DNA of 64,000 bases from Adenanthera pavonina. Taxonomy: Eukaryota; Streptophyta; Magnoliopsida; Fabales; Fabaceae. Under the pieces are notes generated by a model. It saw only the letters and a program-made list of their open reading frames with translations. It was not told the origin of the DNA and ran no database searches. Below are positions 58,916 through 64,000 of this stretch, in pieces. Positions within the stretch are counted from its first letter, which is position 1, and the number at the start of each line of letters is the position of its first letter. The stretch covers positions 7,891,501 to 7,955,500 of the forward strand of contig JAIVEN010000016.1 of NCBI GenBank assembly GCA_026686845.1, in the 5' to 3' direction. The position numbers and the translations under genes were made by a program.

Positions 58916-60420
58916 CCACCAAATCAATACCTATTTTCAACTAAAATAATCATTTTGAACTAAACAAATCATTGTAACATCAATTGTATTATAATTAAAG
59001 TTTTCATTACATATATACTTATAGAGATGACAAATGAAACCAATACTTGGGAAAAAAATGAGTGTCACAAAATAGGCATTAATCAACTTTTTTTTTTTTG
59101 CTTTCTTACATAAGCACATTTGGCTATGAAATTTTGCATTGCATGTCATAAATTAAAATTAAATGCCATTAAAATTGCTTTGATACAATATAACAACAAC
59201 AATAGCACAACCTTGCCTAACATGTGGCAGCTTATGTTTTTTACAACATTTTATAGCCTATTATATCAACACAAAATGACTATAATACACATAGAACCAT
59301 GCCAAAATGAAGCCAAATTACATCGCCCACTTGCAAAGTTTCAAGTCAACTCACACACTTGAACTTGCCACTACATCTATCAAAGTTGTTTGGTTGTTGA
59401 GTATTGCCATATGCCATACCTGCAAATACAAACCACCAAAATCACACTACTAGTCATTTTATACGTAATTGCATAAGATGCATAATTACAACAAGAGCAA
59501 ATTTTACTAGAGAAGTGATCCTATATTCTGGCTTGACAGCAACCTTAATGCCTAATCCTACCACAAATCAATTACAATTGTAAGGCTTGTTTATTTTTAG
59601 AATCTTAGGGGAAATTAGTAACTAAGTGGCATGTCGAGGATTTAGTTGACATTTGTTCTAATTTCAGGAGACCCAAAGGTGTCTTTGCATCACCAAGAAA
59701 TATTAATAGGATAAATTTAGTGTAATAAAGTACTCTTTAGAAAAATCACATTCCCTTTCAGTTTTTTTTTTAATATTCTACATTTTCAGTATTTCCATTA
59801 GGCTAAATTTTAGCAAGTCAAATCATGAATAAATAACTAACACACACACAAACAAGAAGTATTGTAGAACTAAGAACAGAACCTATTAACATGTGTAGTT
59901 TTCTGAATAACAACTAAAGCAACTTTCATTGTCATTTAAGCAATTCAACAAACACCTTATATACAACAAAAACATGACTAAATTTTAAACTTAATAGAAT
60001 GCAAAGGTAAATTAAATTGTTGGAAGTTAACGATTTTAAATTTAAATCACAACAAAAATAACATCACATTGATATGTATTCTCAAAGAAAAATGGAAAGA
60101 TGAAGGCGATAAAGTATGGAACTAAATATTTGAAGAACCTCAAATGTGTGCCGAATTGAATCTTCAATATGTGCTTCCTTAGATCCCGTAAAGGACAAAG
60201 GATGTGATGCAAGGGAGACGTTGGAGGAGGGTAGGATGGTGAAAGGGGAAAGGATGGCGGAGAAAGATGAACGCAATGTAAGTGAGGTAGCAAAGGGTAG
60301 GTTATATGGTGAAAGGGGGAAGGATGATAAGGAGGAAAAAGTTCGAAGGAGGCCGGGGAGAAGATCTTACTAGTCACCGCTTAAGCTCTAGTGTCACAGT
60401 GATGATGATTCTTATCAAAA
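58916..60420. other. Gene-free AT-rich region
   Basis: A purine-rich tract at about 60190-60370 opens both strands, but the peptides are low-complexity. No gene is seen. Confidence 0.6.
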
Positions 60421-60423
60421 ACT

Positions 60424-61769
60424 TGATAAGGCACAAAATTTTATTAACCACAAATGCACGGGTCACTTAAGTAATATAACAGCAAATCAATTGTTGTTCT
60501 CACAGAGAACTTATCCTGTAAACATGAGTATTAGATTATTCATTTTCTTTTAAGTTAAGCTGTTCAATAAACTTTACAAATTAAGATGAATAAAATTAAA
60601 TTAAAACAATTATATAAAACTTAAGACGTACACACTAAACTAATTCTGAATATCCACAAGCAACCTAGAGTTACTGCTCCTATCTTTCGAATCTCTTACA
60701 ACCTTATCCTAATTTAATTATGTAATCTCTTACATAATTAGTCAAGATGCATGAAACACGTAACACTCTTAGTAACTATGTGAGACTCCTAGGTATATTC
60801 CTATCCTAATTTCAAATTAGATTCATAATCTAATATCACATTACTCAATCTAAGATCCATTTCAAGTTTCATTTTCCAAGGTAAACCTTAAAGCCCCAAT
60901 TTCCTTACTTAATGTTGGCCAAGCATTAGCAAGCAATCAAATATAAGATTAGGTAAATAAAGTTTCAATTAAACAAAATCAAATAGTAAACACAAACTAT
61001 AATTCACAACTAAAGTCATAGCAACTTAAGGTTATGAAAGTTTAGCCACATATGGCAAGATTCAATACCAAACACAAAGATATATACATCAAAATAGAGA
61101 GAAAAATGAGAAGAACAAATTAATGGAATAGTCTTGGTTGGAAATCCTTGATCCCTCACTAATATAACATATCTCAAGTTCTCCAAAGTCTCCTATTTTT
61201 GCCCTTCAATGTTTCAAGCTCGTCTAGAATGTCAAAAATGTCGAAGACTCCCCCCTTCCAACCTTTCCACACTATCATTTTACCCATTTAATGATGCTTT
61301 GCCTTTTCACCCATGTTGCAACATCAATCTCCATTGCTGCAACACAGAAATGCCCTTTTTCTTTAGAGATACTGATGCTGTAGCATTGAACTCACCACGC
61401 TACGGAACCAAAATGCTCAAATGTTGAAATATCAATGCTACAGCATTGAACTTTGATGCTACTGCACATAAATGACCTTGCAATATGTCATGATCTAATT
61501 GCAATTGTTTACTCAATTTCTCATACTCCTAGATTTTCACTCTCTTCAACCTCAAATGCATCCTCTTGACTACAGATAATGACAAAAGGCTTATCTTATT
61601 AGATCAAATTATTTTTAATTCATTTTTCTTAATATTTTCATTAAATTTCAATTCAATCAATTAATCCAATTTCTTATAAATAAGTGAAAATTAATATCTA
61701 AAATACACCAATGACTCTCCAAATGCACCCAAAAATATTACAATTGATCCTAAATATGGGGAGTCATCA
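60424..61769 (-). mobile_element. LTR remnant of a gypsy-type element
   Basis: On the minus strand it starts TGATGACTCCCC and ends CTTATCA, the same terminal style as the LTRs at 24.3 kb. It is followed by AGTTTTTG, the bases that precede or begin the primer site in both other LTR elements, and then unrelated sequence. No clean 5-bp duplication is found, so it looks like a truncated element rather than a textbook solo LTR. Confidence 0.65.
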
Positions 61770-62864
61770 GATGATTGAAGCTCGTCCAATAGGGATGAAG
61801 GTGTGGGAAGCTCAAGCCAAAAGAGATTGATGGCTGTCTCTATTTCTTTTTCTTTTTACACCCTAAGGTCTTTTTTGTCATTTCACCAGCCATTTTCTCC
61901 CTTCTTCTAAAAAACAAAATGAGAATGGTCCTTTAATGTCATTATGTTGAGCCTTAATCCCATTTGCCAAATAAGTTCATTTTTTTTTTGTATTTATTCC
62001 CAATTCTCTTAATATAGTATGATAATTTTAATATATATATATATATATATGTTTATATATGTTGATGATATTTTTTTCGTAAAAATTAGCGAAATTACCA
62101 AGTGTTCTTTCCAGTTATGCAGTGAATTAGTGCCATGCCAAAAATATAAAGGATTTTTAATTTAGATAATTTTTAATAATTTAATGTTATATTATTAATC
62201 TTTTTGGAAAAATCTTGTATATGTTACATTGTAATAAAAAAAATTAGTAATAATCATCTTAAAAGAGTTTGTTTTAACGATGTTTAAATTACGTAGTATC
62301 TATTTTCATTATAAAAATATAAAAACATATTTTTAAAACAATGTTAATTTTATTAATAAAAATTTATTGTAATTTTTTTTATTTTAGCTGTTTATATTGA
62401 AAATTATTTTTATACAATACTTACTTTTGTTAATATATATTTATTATACATTACTACTCAGATTAAAAAACTGTTTCTATTTAATTAATTAATCTTAAAA
62501 TTTATTTTGCAAACATGGTCTTCATTTTTAAAAATTATTTACTTTGTTATCAAATCATGGTTATATACCTGAGACGGAGAGAGGAACAATTGCTGGAATA
62601 CTCGTAATCTGGAATTTTCACTTTGATGCGCGCGAGGACTTGAGTGTATTCATTGTTATATTATATAGGAACAAGGAAATATAGCAACAAGTATTGGAGG
62701 ACCTTTACTGTAAGCATGTACAAGGATTGGCATTTGGGGAAGACAACTAAGGGGTGAAGGATAGGAAACAGAAGTGTTGAAGAGGAACGCCCTTAGTCAT
62801 CTCTTTCTTTGGCCAAAAAAGAGATATGAGAAGAAATATTGATGTAATGAATTATGAACAAGAG
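61770..62864. other. Gene-free AT-rich region downstream of the SppA gene
   Basis: Contains the expected 3' UTR of the SppA gene near 62600-62864 and a TA microsatellite at about 62030-62050. No other gene is seen. Confidence 0.6.
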
Positions 62865-64000
62865 CTACAGTGAACTAAGGTAATCTTTTATCAATGTCAG
62901 AATGGGGTTGGCATAAGGATATCCTTCCAATCTTTCAAACATGATTCCATCCATCCGGGCTTGAACTCCATCAGAAAATGTCGAGCCTTGTAACAGCTCC
63001 TTCAATGTCCTGTCTACTCCAACTATGGTACTCCCAATGCCGCTTAAAATCTCTGGTAGAGACGGGCCGGTTCTTGAGAGCTCGACAATTGCAACCTGGC
63101 ATATTTCGCACAATTACAGAATCACCATGAAAACTAGTGATTTTCAAGATATAACCCATACGGGTACATTGACAACTAAAAAAATGTTTCCAAATAAACC
63201 TGTTTATCTTGAGGTATATTGGCCTTCAATTTTGCTATGGCAATTGCACGGGAAAGCCCACCAATAGCATCAACCAAACCATGCGAAGCTGCATCTTTAC
63301 CGGTCCAAACTCTCCCTTGTGCAACCTCCTCCATCTTATCTACCTGATGACAGAAAATAGAAGCTCAAACTTCAATTTACATAGAGGAAGAACAGAAAGC
63401 AAGGATCTAGAATGATAATTCAAAACATACAGTCATGGATCTGGAAAATGCTGCCTTATCTCGAAATTGTTTGTAAGCATGCTGTGCAGACTTGGCAAAT
63501 AACTCAGCTTCATCCGGTCTGCACAAGCAAATAAAGATAATATAAGTACTTGTCTGTCCCAGATATCATATATGGACTGATATAATAGAGAGATAATGAC
63601 CCTGCCATAATCAATTGACAAAACAAAGGGCATATCATTTAAACCATAAAGGAAGTCTAACAGGTTGTATAAACTACATAAAAGTCAGCCACCACATTTG
63701 AGAAATTTTATTCTTGCTGTACTATCACTCAGCTGATCATGTAGTGCCTATAGGCAGAATAAGATGGGATTGATACAGCATACTATCTTTTTCTGCCCCA
63801 TTCTTCTCGTGGGGGAGTGAAGTACTATTTACAAGGGCCAAATTGATGCTCTTTCGAGAGATCCTGAAGAATACTTGTACAGTAGCAACCGATTCCAACT
63901 ACGTGCATGTGCAATCCATACCAGATTTGACTAACTCTGTTGCACCGTTCTAATAGCTGTATTCAAACTTTATAGCTCACAGCCAGGATAACTGGAATAC
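62865..64000 (-). CDS. SPPA1: SppA-type signal peptide peptidase (protease IV), last three exons
   Basis: Exons 63431-63518, 63200-63343 and 62865-63095 join in frame and end at TAG (62865-62867). They encode RPDEAELFAKSAQHAYKQF, then VDKMEEVAQGRVWTGKDAA and GLVDAIGGLSRAIAIAK, and finally VDRTLKELLQ...GVQARMDGIMFERLEG with the C-terminus IKDYLSSL. These are the C-terminal S49-peptidase motifs of plant SppA, a thylakoid-associated serine protease induced by high light in Arabidopsis. The catalytic Ser and Lys lie upstream, outside the window. From 63519 to the edge I see only intron sequence. Splice sites are canonical. Confidence 0.9.

Noticed and set aside
60146..60377. Charged Glu/Lys-rich peptide on the plus strand
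   Set aside because: Purine-rich low-complexity tract, open on both strands.

Overview
This is nuclear DNA of a flowering plant, almost certainly a eudicot: AT-rich intergenic sequence, intron-containing genes with plant splice signals, an L1-type LINE, Ty3/gypsy-type LTR elements with a tRNA-Asp-like primer site, Stowaway- and hAT-like MITEs and a tRNA-derived SINE. The species cannot be named from the sequence. From memory of Arabidopsis, BIM1 (At5g08130) lies near bZIP75 (At5g08141), so having a BIM1-like and a small bZIP gene here may be conserved microsynteny.

Layout: 1-6.3 kb, a BIM1-like bHLH gene (minus), cut by the left edge. 6.3-18.1 kb, a gene-free stretch of AT-rich DNA with MITEs, a SINE and several GC-richer islands carrying eleven CACGTG G-boxes. 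18.8-21.4 kb, a three-exon RING+PHD finger gene (minus). 22.6-40.1 kb, one decayed LINE split by three later insertions: a gag-protease-only LTR retrotransposon, a solo LTR and an internally deleted LTR element. 41.2-42.6 kb, a broken UGT89-like glycosyltransferase. 43.6-45.3 kb, two MITEs and a fragment of the RING gene. 46.3-47.7 kb, an intact UGT89-like gene. 50.0-51.0 kb, a small bZIP gene (plus) with a candidate upstream ORF. 51.5-54.5 kb, an intronless DYW-type PPR gene (minus). 54.5-62.8 kb, no genes but tandem and inverted repeat arrays and an LTR remnant. 62.9 kb to the right edge, the 3' part of a plastid SppA-type protease gene (minus).

The main structural inference is that 21.1-50.0 kb descends from a tandem duplication of about 5 kb, running from inside RING exon 1, through the UGT gene, to the bZIP promoter. 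Copy 1 took the LINE and its nested insertions and its UGT died. Copy 2 kept a working UGT and a truncated RING fragment. The regulatory genes (BIM1, RING/PHD, bZIP) and the metabolic or organellar genes (UGT, PPR, SppA) show no sign of working as one pathway.
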